Shown here: piece after piece, positions 44,797 to 53,459 of the stretch
Layout: each line of letters begins with the position of its first letter
How positions within the stretch are numbered: the first letter of the stretch is position 1
Assembly (NCBI RefSeq): GCF_947387555.1
Contig: NZ_CANDNZ010000001.1
Coordinates: forward strand, 1,333,851-1,397,850
DNA from: Thalassomonas sp. RHCl1
GTDB lineage: Bacteria; Pseudomonadota; Gammaproteobacteria; Enterobacterales; Alteromonadaceae
Direction of reading: 5' to 3'
Length of the DNA: 64,000 nucleotides
The notes under the pieces: model-generated
What the model saw: the letters and a program-made list of their open reading frames with translations, nothing else
What the model was told of the DNA's origin: nothing
Databases searched by the model: none
Position numbers and translations under genes: made by a program

Positions 44797-45241
44797 TGTT
44801 TTAATCCATATTTTTATGATTGTTATTGCCCGGTACCTGATACCGGACTCCCTGGTTGGTCCTTCCTTGTGTCTTAGTTTGTCTTGTTCGTCAGTGTTCT
44901 TTAAATAACCGTACAAAATCTCAGCAACGTTATTACTTTAGCCACAAAAATTAGCAAAAGACTAGCGAAATAATATAAACACGACTTTTTTAGTACTTCA
45001 TTTCCTGTTACCGGCGATTTCTCATACCTTTTTAGTATTTTTTTCAAATGGACCTGGGGTGGCAATAACTCATACTTTTTTATGAGTTTTTCTTTTTTAG
45101 TTGGCAGGGGAAGATATTTTTGTCTTTGTAATGCATTGAAAATAAATGCTTTTATTTAAATACGACTTTTGGGTGATATTCATTAAAAAAAGAAAGTAGT
45201 AGGGTTTTTAGTGCAATAAATGTGTTTTTAGGCGGACTAAA
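44797..45241. other. Divergent control region between subtilase and csgB
   Basis: 445 bp, strongly A+T-rich, with no gene. It holds two similar CTCATACYTTTTTA blocks and a small hairpin (see next entry). The csgB start is preceded by GGCGGACTAAA. Confidence 0.5.
45021..45090. promoter_or_regulatory. Two CTCATAC-type direct repeats and a hairpin upstream of csgB
   Basis: CTCATACCTTTTTAGTATTTTTTT (from 45021) and CTCATACTTTTTTATGAGTTTTTC (from 45069) start 48 bp apart. The second also forms a hairpin AACTCATA/TATGAGTT (45067-45088) followed by T-rich sequence. They could be binding sites for the locus regulator CsgD, or a leader terminator. No published consensus is matched here. Confidence 0.4.
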
Positions 45242-45733
45242 GTGAAATTAAACAGACAATATCCAAATAAGCTAACAGGAGCTCCAAAGTTGAGGGTTTT
45301 CTCATGTGCTGTTTTATTGTCTGTGCTCAGTACCCAGGTAGTGTGCGCTTCACCTGATCTGCTTTCGGGCACAGATATGCAGGAATCTCCTTTGTCTTTA
45401 AGTTTGTCAACGTCAGTAGATATAACCTCGGCTGAGCAGCACCAGCAACTTGTTATCAGCCAGTACGGAATTCTCAACAAAGCAACAATCAAGCAAACGG
45501 CAAATGCGGCTAACCGTATCAGTGTTAGCCAGCATGGCAACAACAATGTCTTGGATATCGATCAATATGGCTACGGCAATATCATTGCCCTTGAACAACA
45601 GGGAAATGACAACCAGGCCGATGTTATCCAGCAAGGTGATGCCAATATTGTCAACGTCAGTCAGTTTGGTGAACAAAGTATTGTTATCCACCAGATAGGC
45701 AATGAAATGGTCGTCAATATTAGCCAGTACTAG
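45242..45733 (+). CDS. csgB: Curlin minor subunit CsgB (nucleator)
   Basis: 163 residues. Signal segment within residues 18-36 (VFSCAVLLSVLSTQVVCA). The mature part has about five curlin repeats: QLVISQYGILNKATIKQ, RISVSQHGNNNVLDIDQYGY, ALEQQGNDNQADVIQQGD, NIVNVSQFGEQSIVIHQIGN. CsgB nucleates polymerisation of CsgA on the cell surface. It is first in the operon, 56 bp before csgA. Confidence 0.9.
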   Translation: MKLNRQYPNKLTGAPKLRVFSCAVLLSVLSTQVVCASPDLLSGTDMQESPLSLSLSTSVDITSAEQHQQLVISQYGILNKATIKQTANAANRISVSQHGNNNVLDIDQYGYGNIIALEQQGNDNQADVIQQGDANIVNVSQFGEQSIVIHQIGNEMVVNISQY

Positions 45734-45789
45734 CCGGACCTGCTAGCACAAATTAATAATGACTTTTAGCTGAAGAATTGGAGAAGCAC

Positions 45790-47307
45790 GTGAAACTTAA
45801 CAAATCATTAATTACCTGTGCCGTGATGATGGCACTGGGAGCAGGCCAGTCGGCTTTTGCACAAGGTACAAAGCACACTTCAAATGAAATCCAAAGTGAT
45901 CTGATGATCAATGCCACGGGTAATGTGGTTGAATTATCGCAAGACTCAGGTCGTGGCGCGGTATTTGGCAATGAAGTGGTTATTTCCCAGGAAGGCGATA
46001 TCAACGGCGCCGACATTAGCGTTGAAGGCGATGCTAACTTTACCGACATGAAACAGCTTGGTGAGGATAACCTGGTTATCTCTTCCGCAATCGGTGATGG
46101 CAATGAACAGTTCATTACCCAGGATGGCGAGCAAAATAAAACTGAAAATACCGTACGCGGTGATGATAACTTCCTTGAAGTCACCCAGGAAGGAGCGGAT
46201 TACCTGGGTATAGGCAATCAGGTGATCAATGAGGTTGACGGTGTCTCTAATACCGTGATGGTGGATCAGGGAGACGGCGGCCACTGGTCATTTAACCGTA
46301 ACTTGAAGGGATCGGATAATGAGATCAGTATTTCCCAGCAAGGCCAGTGGGGTGAAGTGCACCTGAACAATGTTGTCGGCGACGGTAATGAAATTGAGAT
46401 AGAGCAGGACGGTTATTGGAATGTTGCCGATATCGAAACGCTTGAGGGTAATGATAATGAGTTGTCCATTGAACAAATAGGCGACCGTAATAAAACTAAC
46501 ATTGCTGAAATTACCGGTAGCGACAATGAGCTGTCAATTGAACAGCAGGGAGATAACAACGAAGTTACTATTGCCGAAGTCATTTATGATGAAAATACTA
46601 TTTCCATCGACCAGGAAGGTAATGAAAATACTGTTGAGTCTAATATTTTCCTCGGCTTTGAAAATGATGTCGCTTATACCCAGATGGGAGATGAGAATGC
46701 CGCGACTTTTGATATCCTGGGTGATGAAAATGACTTTACCGTGATGCAGTCGGGTAATGCAAACAGCACTTATATCGGCGGTATCGGCAGCGGTAATGAA
46801 TATACCGTAATGCAAAGCGGTGATTTAAACGAAGCCCATATGGTGAACTTTAACGGTAATGACAATGACATCAACTTTACCCAGTCGGGTGATGAAAACG
46901 TCTTGATTTTACAGGCATCGCATACTGGTGATAATTCATTGATCACAGACCGCAATGATATTGATATTACCCAAAGGGGTAATGCCAATGATGCCGTGGT
47001 CAATATCAGTACGGTATTGGACAGCAATGACAATGACATGATTATTGCGCAAAACGGTGATTTAAACATGCTTGATGTCCTGGTAGAAGGCAGCAACCAC
47101 ACAATCGATATTGCCCAGGAAGGTAATGAAAACCGGATCTCCGGCGATTACAACGGTGCTATGCTTATTGGCGGTGACAGCGTGCAGTTTAACCTTGTTC
47201 AACAAGGGAACGGCAACATTGTTGACGGCTCTTATATCAGCGACGGCGGCAGCATCTCTATTGCCCAGGTAGGTGATTATAATACTGCGACCATTAACCA
47301 GCAGTAA
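45790..47307 (+). CDS. csgA: Large curlin major subunit CsgA-like
   Basis: 505 residues from a GTG at 45790 with GGAG 7 bases upstream. Signal peptide MKLNKSLITCAVMMALGAGQ to about 24. The rest is roughly twenty curlin-type turns of the form x-I-x-I-x-Q-x-G-x-x-N: NEISISQQGQWGEVHLNNV, NELSIEQIGDRNKTNIAEI, NELSIEQQGDNNEVTIAEV, HTIDIAQEGNENRISG. It is over three times the length of E. coli CsgA and very acidic; many turns replace the Gln by another residue. It presumably forms the amyloid fibre body. Followed by a strong hairpin before csgE. Confidence 0.85.
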   Translation: MKLNKSLITCAVMMALGAGQSAFAQGTKHTSNEIQSDLMINATGNVVELSQDSGRGAVFGNEVVISQEGDINGADISVEGDANFTDMKQLGEDNLVISSAIGDGNEQFITQDGEQNKTENTVRGDDNFLEVTQEGADYLGIGNQVINEVDGVSNTVMVDQGDGGHWSFNRNLKGSDNEISISQQGQWGEVHLNNVVGDGNEIEIEQDGYWNVADIETLEGNDNELSIEQIGDRNKTNIAEITGSDNELSIEQQGDNNEVTIAEVIYDENTISIDQEGNENTVESNIFLGFENDVAYTQMGDENAATFDILGDENDFTVMQSGNANSTYIGGIGSGNEYTVMQSGDLNEAHMVNFNGNDNDINFTQSGDENVLILQASHTGDNSLITDRNDIDITQRGNANDAVVNISTVLDSNDNDMIIAQNGDLNMLDVLVEGSNHTIDIAQEGNENRISGDYNGAMLIGGDSVQFNLVQQGNGNIVDGSYISDGGSISIAQVGDYNTATINQQ

Positions 47308-47327
47308 AAACCTGATGTCTTTCTTGC

Positions 47328-47367
47328 CCGGTGATCACTTCATTTGAGATGAAGCTGTGATCACCGG
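47328..47367 (+). repeat. Strong intercistronic hairpin between csgA and csgE
   Basis: CCGGTGATCAC (47328-47338) pairs perfectly with GTGATCACCGG (47357-47367), and inner CTTCAT/ATGAAG extends it. There is no T-run, so it probably acts as an RNA processing or stability element, or a partial terminator, setting more csgBA than csgEFG message. Confidence 0.65.
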
Positions 47368-47460
47368 CGCAAGTTAAGCTAGGGACAACCAAAAAATTGT
47401 GTGGTAAAACCCTGATAAAAAATGATAAATTCGATTTAAAAGGATGTATGATAAAACCGG

Positions 47461-47853
47461 ATGTTCACTATGATGTTAAAACCCTTGCTGCTGCTTTGCC
47501 TGATCATGCCCCCGCTTTTGGCAGTAGCAGAGGATGTGGAAATAGACGGTTTATTCCTCGATAACAGCAAAAGCCGGCAAGGCCATGAATTTGCCTATCA
47601 ATTTAGCCGGTTATGGCAGGAAATGCCCAACACCCAGGGCATTAACGTGCAGATCACCGAACAAATCGTGCCGCGTGCCGGCACCAAATTAACCCTGTTG
47701 ATGAACCATAAGATCATTTATGTCACCCATCTTGGCCGCCGGCGTTCGCCGATAAAGGATAAAGTAGAACAGGCGATTTTTATTTTGATTGATGCCATGG
47801 CCAAGGCACAGCTGAGTCAGCAGAGCCCGGATATGGCGGAAAGCGGCTGGTAA
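47461..47853 (+). CDS. csgE: Curli assembly protein CsgE
   Basis: 130 residues with a signal peptide (to about VAEDV). Mature motifs IDGLFLDNSKSRQGHEFAYQ, FSRLWQEM, INVQITEQIVPRAGTKLTLL and YVTHLGRRRSPIKDKVEQAI match CsgE. It caps the CsgG pore in the periplasm and gives specificity for curlin subunits. ATGs at 47470 and 47473 are alternative starts. Confidence 0.92.
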   Translation: MFTMMLKPLLLLCLIMPPLLAVAEDVEIDGLFLDNSKSRQGHEFAYQFSRLWQEMPNTQGINVQITEQIVPRAGTKLTLLMNHKIIYVTHLGRRRSPIKDKVEQAIFILIDAMAKAQLSQQSPDMAESGW

Positions 47854-47912
47854 ATTAGTCGGTAAAAACATAACAATAACTACCGGTAATAAAACATAAG
47901 GAGGTAATTAAT

Positions 47913-48386
47913 ATGCGAAGTAAGGAAGTCATTTTAATAAAGGCGGTGAAAAGCCGGTTATCGATATTTTTGGTCAACCTCTTCCTGGTTTTACCTGCGC
48001 TGGCGACCGAGCTGGTGTATCAGCCGATCAACCCAAGCTTTGGCGGCAATCCCATGAACGGCAGTTTTTTATTGAATAAGGCCCAGGCGCAAAATAAGCA
48101 TAAAGCCTCAATGGATGAAAAATCTTACGCCGATAAATTTCAGGAGTCGCTGGAACGTTCTTATATCAATCAAATGGTCAGGAAAATTACCGATGAAGCT
48201 TTTGGTGAAACCAGTGGCGCCTTTGGTGAAGATACCATTTTTACCAGCGGTGATTATGAGATTTTGATCATGGGCAGCAATCCCGATACTATTACCGTGC
48301 AAATATCCAATAGTGTGACTGGCGAAGTGACCGTGATTGAAGTGCCCCGCTACGACGATCCCACGGCCGGAGTAGATCTGCCATGA
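47913..48386 (+). CDS. csgF: Curli assembly protein CsgF
   Basis: 157 residues. The signal peptide is followed by TELVYQPINPSFGGNPMNGS, the hallmark N-terminus of CsgF that inserts into the CsgG channel, then FLLNKAQAQNKHK. GGAGG precedes the ATG. It bridges CsgG and the CsgB nucleator at the surface. Its last 4 bp overlap csgG (ATGA), so they are translationally coupled. Confidence 0.95.
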   Translation: MRSKEVILIKAVKSRLSIFLVNLFLVLPALATELVYQPINPSFGGNPMNGSFLLNKAQAQNKHKASMDEKSYADKFQESLERSYINQMVRKITDEAFGETSGAFGEDTIFTSGDYEILIMGSNPDTITVQISNSVTGEVTVIEVPRYDDPTAGVDLP

Positions 48387-49189
48387 AGGGGCTGATCAAG
48401 ACCTTACTATCGGTATGTTTGATAGTCTTGCTGTCGGGCTGTGGCAGTGTTCGTAATCTTTATCCGCCGGATGAGAGCCAGGCGGTGAAAGTAGTACCGA
48501 CGCAAACCTTTGAAGAGCTCAGGGCACTGCCGAAACCCAGAGGCAGTATTCCGGTGTCGGTTTATGCCTTTCGCGATCAAACCGGGCAATATAAGCAACA
48601 GGCCAATGTCAGCTCCTTTTCGACCGCGGTCACCCAGGGCAGCACCTCTATCTTAATGCAGGCACTGAGCGACTCCCAGTGGTTTTTACCGGTAGAGCGT
48701 GAAGGGCTGCAAAATATTTTGACTGAGCGGAAAATTACCCGGGCGGCTTATCAAAACGAGCAAAAAGAGAGCGGCCAGGCCAGTGCTAAAGAATTGCCGC
48801 CGCTGACCACGGCAAAAATCCTGCTCGAAGGGGGCATTATCAGTTACGATACCAATATCCGCACCGGCGGCTTCGGGGCAGAATATTTTGGTATCAGTGC
48901 TTCCGAGTTATACCGGGAAGATCAAATTTCTGTGACCATGCGCGCGGTGGATGTGCGCACCGGGCAGGTTTTGGTGTCTGTGTCCACTACAAAAAATGTC
49001 TTAAGCAAAGAAGTACGTGCCGGCTTTTTCCGTTATATCAGCTTCAAACGCCTGGCTGAAGCCGAGGCCGGCTATACCACCAATGAACCTATGTTTATCT
49101 GTGTGAAAAAAACCATAGAAAAGGCAATCACCGAACTGGTGCTAAAAGGCATCGAAAAGCGGGTGTGGAAAGCCCAGGATAATGTTTAA
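48383..49189 (+). CDS. csgG: Curli secretion pore lipoprotein CsgG
   Basis: 268 residues, lipobox LSGC (Cys20). Mature motifs match CsgG: PKPRGSIPVSVYAFRDQTGQ, SSFSTAVTQGSTSILMQALS, WFLPVEREGLQNILTERKI, LEGGIISYDTNIRTGGFGAE, EDQISVTMRAVDVRTGQVLV. It forms the nonameric outer-membrane pore that secretes CsgA and CsgB. Last gene of the csgBA-EFG block; convergent with the PilZ gene. Confidence 0.97.
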   Translation: MKGLIKTLLSVCLIVLLSGCGSVRNLYPPDESQAVKVVPTQTFEELRALPKPRGSIPVSVYAFRDQTGQYKQQANVSSFSTAVTQGSTSILMQALSDSQWFLPVEREGLQNILTERKITRAAYQNEQKESGQASAKELPPLTTAKILLEGGIISYDTNIRTGGFGAEYFGISASELYREDQISVTMRAVDVRTGQVLVSVSTTKNVLSKEVRAGFFRYISFKRLAEAEAGYTTNEPMFICVKKTIEKAITELVLKGIEKRVWKAQDNV

Positions 49190-49208
49190 GCCTTTGCTTG
49201 CAGGATAG

Positions 49209-49868
49209 CTAAAAATCCCGGCTGCCTTTTAAAATGATGCTTTGTAACAACTGTTGGATCATCTCTTTTGAGTCATCCTCAAAAGAGATGCCGATATAAT
49301 CACAGTTTTTGACATGACGGTAGTTTTTGACCATGCCAAAAAGCTGGTATTGCTGTGATGTTTCTGACTCTTTCAGTAAAATTGTAATTCTGTCGCTTTT
49401 CAATTCCTGCGGCAGCTGCGGGCAACAGAAACAGCAACCGTTGCAGGAGATGTCTTCAAGCCAGCCCTGAACCTTGTACGCTTGCCGGGTAACTTCTGCT
49501 GTCATTTCCAGTTTAAATCTGGGCTCATTGCGGATTAATTTAAGTTGAACTTCGTCCGGAATGGTGGTGGCGATCATAGCAAACGGCGGGCTGTAAAAGC
49601 GCAGTATGGTGGTATTAAATGCCAATATAGCCCCTTCACCTTCCATAGAAACGGCTCTGACAGTGGCAATATGCCCTGCTTGCAATAAAGCCGCATGTTT
49701 AACCTTAGCCGGCGTTTGAAACAGCAGTGCGCTTTTGGGTTGTTTACCAATATAGACAGATTTAAATTTCTCATTTAACGCGGCAGACAGGTGAATGTTT
49801 AATACAACATTGGCATTAACCGGCAGTAGCAAGAGGCCTTTTTCACCGGCTAGGGTCGCAATATTCAT
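49209..49868 (-). CDS. PilZ-domain c-di-GMP-binding protein (YcgR-like)
   Basis: 219 residues. The N-terminal half resembles the YcgR-N domain (LLLLPVNANVVLNIHLSAAL). The C-terminal half is PilZ with both c-di-GMP motifs: RNEPRFKL (RxxxR, about 113-117) and EDISCNGC (D-x-S-x-x-G, about 137-143). It presumably responds to c-di-GMP to affect motility, secretion or matrix production. Its position between csgG and csgD suggests a role in the curli programme. The intervening cysteine-rich CNGCCFCCPQ is unusual. Confidence 0.88.
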   Translation of the reverse strand: MNIATLAGEKGLLLLPVNANVVLNIHLSAALNEKFKSVYIGKQPKSALLFQTPAKVKHAALLQAGHIATVRAVSMEGEGAILAFNTTILRFYSPPFAMIATTIPDEVQLKLIRNEPRFKLEMTAEVTRQAYKVQGWLEDISCNGCCFCCPQLPQELKSDRITILLKESETSQQYQLFGMVKNYRHVKNCDYIGISFEDDSKEMIQQLLQSIILKGSRDF

Positions 49869-50139
49869 TTCAGGACTCGACCTTGCTGTAAATTGCTCGT
49901 TGTCCCTAAAAAGCGATTGGTAAAGGTGTTACTTGAGTCTAGTTAATCCTTTTCAGAATGCTACGGATTTTAAGCTTGGCCGGTATTTATCTGTGCTGGA
50001 GGATGACAGTTTTCTTTGGCGCTTGGTGAAGGCTCACCCGTACTAAGGTTGAGCCTGTGGCCAACCTCTATATGTACGGGAAGTCAGATATGCCGTAATG
50101 GTATGGGGGCAAGAAAACGGTGATGTCAACGATAAGCCC

Positions 50140-50871
50140 TTAGTGGGGCAGGGATCTGAATTGCTGGGACCAGGTAATAAGCTCAATCCGGTTACGGGAG
50201 CTGGTTTTGCGAAACAGGCTGTAAATATGGGTTTTGACGGTATTGGTGCTGATATGCAGCTGGTCGGCAATTTCCTTATTTTGTGCGCCGCTTGATACCA
50301 GGTTGATAATGGTTTTCTCCCGCTTGGTTAAGGTGGGGAAGTTGACTTCCGTCAGGCGGCTGTCCGCAGGCAGTGGGTTTTCCTGGCGGGCTTTTAATAA
50401 ATCCGCCAGGGCATCATTCATGGTATCGCGTTTAAACCAGCGCTCGTTCTGTTGTATCCGGGTTAAACCCCGTAAGATGATTTCCGGCCGGTCATTATGG
50501 TAAAAAACGCCTTCAATGCCCGACAGTAAAGCCTGTTTGTCGCAAAGGGCATCTTCGCAGGCATTAAAGAGTATGGTTCTGACCTGGGCGGCGAGTTGTA
50601 AAACGCTCTCGGGGATTTGTTTTGTCCATAAACTCTTTTGTAAATCAATAAAGTAGAGTTGGTAATTTTGCCTGTCGCTGGCTGCGGGCAACTCACTGCC
50701 TGTGGTTAATGTCATATTGCAGGTGCCGGCGAGTCCGATAAAGTGCTTTAAAGCCTCCTGGTCTGTATCTTGAGTTAAACTTGAGTTTGCGTGAGCAGAT
50801 GTGTCACTGATGTTGTTCCCGGTAGTCGTTAGAACAAAAGCATTCAGTCTTCCCATGTCCATTGAGTTCAT
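50140..50871 (-). CDS. csgD: LuxR-family regulator CsgD-like
   Basis: 243 residues from ATG 50871, preceded by AAGGAAGG; upstream in-frame ATGs lack a ribosome site. The N-terminal part is receiver-like but atypical (YFIDLQKSLWTKQIPESVLQ). The C-terminal LuxR HTH (about 180-240) reads FPTLTKREKTIINLVSSGAQ, NKEIADQLHISTNTVKTHIY, SLFRKTSSRNRIELITW. This arrangement matches CsgD/VpsT, which switch on curli and matrix genes. It sits next to the csg operon, consistent with that role. Its own control is not evident. Confidence 0.85.
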   Translation of the reverse strand: MNSMDMGRLNAFVLTTTGNNISDTSAHANSSLTQDTDQEALKHFIGLAGTCNMTLTTGSELPAASDRQNYQLYFIDLQKSLWTKQIPESVLQLAAQVRTILFNACEDALCDKQALLSGIEGVFYHNDRPEIILRGLTRIQQNERWFKRDTMNDALADLLKARQENPLPADSRLTEVNFPTLTKREKTIINLVSSGAQNKEIADQLHISTNTVKTHIYSLFRKTSSRNRIELITWSQQFRSLPH

Positions 50872-51300
50872 AAATAACCTTCCTTTATCACACTCATTTT
50901 TGTTATCCATAGTGTAAATTGATGGCGGCAAATGGATTACCTTTTATATTTTTGGTTATGTCGACTCATTACCTATCCTTGGTCTGTGAATCTTGTCATG
51001 CCTGATTTGCGACGAAATAGCAATACTACTTAAGCTTACTCACTAAATCTTTACACATAATTTACATTTCCACCATACCGCTTTTGTTGATACCTGTCCA
51101 GAGCTGACTATTGTATAATTTTTTATGGTGATTTCCTGCCGGGAATACTTGCATGTTTCTCGGCGGAAATTGCCCGGTTAACGGCCTTGAAGGGGAAGTT
51201 ATCCGAAAGGGGCGCGAGAAATTTGTTGAAATCAGCGGGCAATGTCTGCTGTTTTTCGATAGAATGCCGTCACTGAAAAATGTCAATGTCTTAATGAATT
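50872..51300. other. Divergent intergenic region csgD/epmC
   Basis: 429 bp without a supported gene. It would carry the csgD promoter on the minus strand and the epmC promoter on the plus strand. A short frame at 51153-51338 overlaps the epmC start and shows no family pattern. Confidence 0.4.
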
Positions 51301-51885
51301 ATGTTACATCGTTACCAGGATCTGATCAGCCTTTTTGATTCGGGCTTAGGTGCGCAGTTTAATACCCGTTTGATTAAGGGGGGTGATGAGCCTGTTTATC
51401 TTCCTGCCGGTGAGAATTGTCCCTACCATCAAATTATTTTTGCCCGTGGCTATTATGCCAGCGCCCTGCATGAAATTGCCCACTGGTGTATTGCCGGACA
51501 GGCGCGGCGTTTGCTGGAAGATTTTGGTTACTGGTATTTGCCCGATGGACGCAGTGAAAAGCAGCAAAAGGCATTTGAGCAAGTGGAGATTAAACCCCAG
51601 GCGCTGGAATGGGCGTTTTGTGTCGCCGCCAATAAACGCTTTAATGTCTCCGCCGACAATCTGAACGGTGCAGGTGCCGATACCATGGCTTTTAAAGTGG
51701 CGGTTTATCGGCAGGTGCTTCACTATCTTGAAGTGGGCTTTCCTCCCCGGGGGCAACAATTTATTGATGCCCTGGCCAGCTTCTACGATGTGAAGACACC
51801 GTTAACGGCAGAGGATTTTGAGCTTGATGCTCATTTACAGGAAATGTATCAGCAAAGCTGTGAAAACGAGGATCAGACAGTATGA
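51301..51885 (+). CDS. epmC: Elongation factor P hydroxylase EpmC (YfcM)
   Basis: 194 residues. Matches EpmC throughout: YLPAGENCPYHQIIFARGYY, ASALHEIAHWCIAGQARR (HExxHW metal site), DFGYWYLPDGRSEKQQ, VEIKPQALEWAF and FPPRGQQFIDAL. It hydroxylates the beta-lysylated lysine of EF-P. It overlaps the next gene by 4 bp. Position near yfcL-mnmC-fabB follows E. coli yfcM. Confidence 0.95.
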   Translation: MLHRYQDLISLFDSGLGAQFNTRLIKGGDEPVYLPAGENCPYHQIIFARGYYASALHEIAHWCIAGQARRLLEDFGYWYLPDGRSEKQQKAFEQVEIKPQALEWAFCVAANKRFNVSADNLNGAGADTMAFKVAVYRQVLHYLEVGFPPRGQQFIDALASFYDVKTPLTAEDFELDAHLQEMYQQSCENEDQTV

Positions 51886-53015
51886 GCCGTTTTAAACTGG
51901 GGTTGATCATCAACCCGATTGCCGGGATCGGCGGTAGTGTGGCCTTAAAAGGTAGTGATGGCCTGGGCACGCCTGAGCAGGCGTTGGCGCTGGGGGCAAC
52001 GGCTAAGGCGAATTTTCGTGCCAGCCAGGCACTGGAAGTGTTATTACCATATAAAGATCAACTCATTATTTACACCGCCAATGATTTGATGGGAGCCGAA
52101 TGCGCTGCTTCGCTGGGTTTTTGTGTCGAAACCTTATATCACAGTGAGGGGGAAATGACCTCCGCCCTGGATACGCAAAAGGCCGTTGATACCTTATTGG
52201 CCCGGGATATCGATATTTTATTGTTTGCCGGTGGTGACGGTACCGCCCGGGATATTTGCCAGCAGGTGGGGGATAGTTTTCCGGTATTGGGCATTCCCGC
52301 CGGTTGTAAAATCCACTCCGGGGTTTATGCGGTGACGCCAAAAGCCGCCGGGCGGGTGATCGAATTAATGGTGACTAAACAACTGGTAACTTTAACCGAA
52401 GCCGATGTTATGGATATCGATGAAAGTCTGTTCCGCGACGGAATCGTTAAAGCGAAACGTTTTGGTGAAATGCAAATTCCCAGTGAGTTGCGTTATATCC
52501 AGGCGGTTAAATCCGGCGGCAAAGAATCCGATGAACTGGTATTGCAGGATATTGCCGCCGATATCATAGAGCAGATGGACGATGAACTCTTTATTATCGG
52601 CTCCGGCTCTACTACGGCTTTTATTATGGAAGAGCTTGGCCTGGAAAATACCTTGCTGGGGGTCGATGTTCTGCACCAGCAAGAGGTGGTGGCCAATGAT
52701 ATGACCGAGGGGGCATTATGGTCGCTGATCGATGAGCGGCAGCCGGGGCAGGTTAAGCTGGTGATCACCCTGATTGGCGGCCAGGGGCATGTTTTTGGCC
52801 GTGGTAACCAGCAATTGAGCCCGAGGATCATTAAGGCGATAGGCAAAGAAAATATCATTATCGTGGCCACGAAAACCAAGCTGGCGGCGTTAGATAATCG
52901 CCCCCTGATTGCCGATACCGGCGATGCCGACTTAGATAAAGCGCTTAGCGGTTATTTTCCCGTGACCACAGGTTATAAAGACCAGGTGCTTTATCCGCTG
53001 TCGAGCCCGGAATAA
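51882..53015 (+). CDS. ATP-NAD kinase family protein (AcoX-like)
   Basis: 377 residues. Begins MSRFKLGLIINPIAGIGGSV and contains LLFAGGDGTARDI (GGDGT nucleotide loop), FPVLGIPAGCKIHSGVYAV, FIIGSGSTTAFIMEELGLE, LLGVDVLHQ and ITLIGGQGHVFGRGNQQLSP. This is the COG3199 group, distinct from NadK encoded at 28.9 kb. Substrate unproven, but a small-molecule or NAD-like kinase is implied. It is coupled to epmC (4-bp overlap) and upstream of yfcL. Confidence 0.88.
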   Translation: MSRFKLGLIINPIAGIGGSVALKGSDGLGTPEQALALGATAKANFRASQALEVLLPYKDQLIIYTANDLMGAECAASLGFCVETLYHSEGEMTSALDTQKAVDTLLARDIDILLFAGGDGTARDICQQVGDSFPVLGIPAGCKIHSGVYAVTPKAAGRVIELMVTKQLVTLTEADVMDIDESLFRDGIVKAKRFGEMQIPSELRYIQAVKSGGKESDELVLQDIAADIIEQMDDELFIIGSGSTTAFIMEELGLENTLLGVDVLHQQEVVANDMTEGALWSLIDERQPGQVKLVITLIGGQGHVFGRGNQQLSPRIIKAIGKENIIIVATKTKLAALDNRPLIADTGDADLDKALSGYFPVTTGYKDQVLYPLSSPE

Positions 53016-53104
53016 TAAGTCAATTTAAACGCTTGTCTGAGCCTGGCTTTATGCTAGTTAGCACGGCGAAGACAAGAAGCAGAGTTAAAAATTTAGGAAA
53101 GAAA

Positions 53105-53377
53105 ATGCAGTTAACCAATTTAGCCTCCCTTTATCAGTATTTTGATGACATGGTGGCCTCAGATGCCGACAGCGATACCTTGTTTGCCAGCAGTTATATC
53201 CGCGGTTTTATCAGCCTGGCCGCAAGCAGTTATGGTGATGAGCAGCAAGCTTTGTCGGCGCAACTGGCGCAGGAGGTCAGTGAACAGTTACATCAGGCCA
53301 GAACTGAGCTGGCGCCGCAGGACAGGCAGCTGGTGAATAATTTCTGGCTGGAGCTACAGGGGTATTTTTCTGCTTAA
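53105..53377 (+). CDS. yfcL: YfcL family protein
   Basis: 90 residues from ATG 53105 (AGGAAAG upstream). Sequence features FDDMVASDADSDTLFASSYI, RGFISLAASSYG and RQLVNNFWLELQ match YfcL. Function unknown; gene order with epmC and mnmC is conserved. An upstream in-frame start at 53033 would add 24 unlikely residues. Confidence 0.9.
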   Translation: MQLTNLASLYQYFDDMVASDADSDTLFASSYIRGFISLAASSYGDEQQALSAQLAQEVSEQLHQARTELAPQDRQLVNNFWLELQGYFSA

Positions 53378-53392
53378 GTAAAGAAATTATCC

Positions 53393-53428
53393 GGTTTTAT
53401 GCTGTTATCAGTGAAACAGCATAAAACC
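53393..53428. terminator. Hairpin between convergent yfcL and mnmC
   Basis: GGTTTTATGCTGTT and AACAGCATAAAACC form a perfect 14-bp stem with an 8-base loop between the two convergent genes. The T-run is weak. Confidence 0.6.
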
Positions 53429-53459
53429 TGCCTTTGACACGTCTCTTTAGTGCTTACCC

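Noticed and set aside
42668..44908. Several long plus-strand frames opposite the subtilase
   Set aside because: They are antisense to a gene with an intact catalytic triad, have low-complexity composition and no ribosome sites.
51153..51338. A 61-codon frame overlapping the epmC start
   Set aside because: No family pattern; it overlaps a well-recognised gene.
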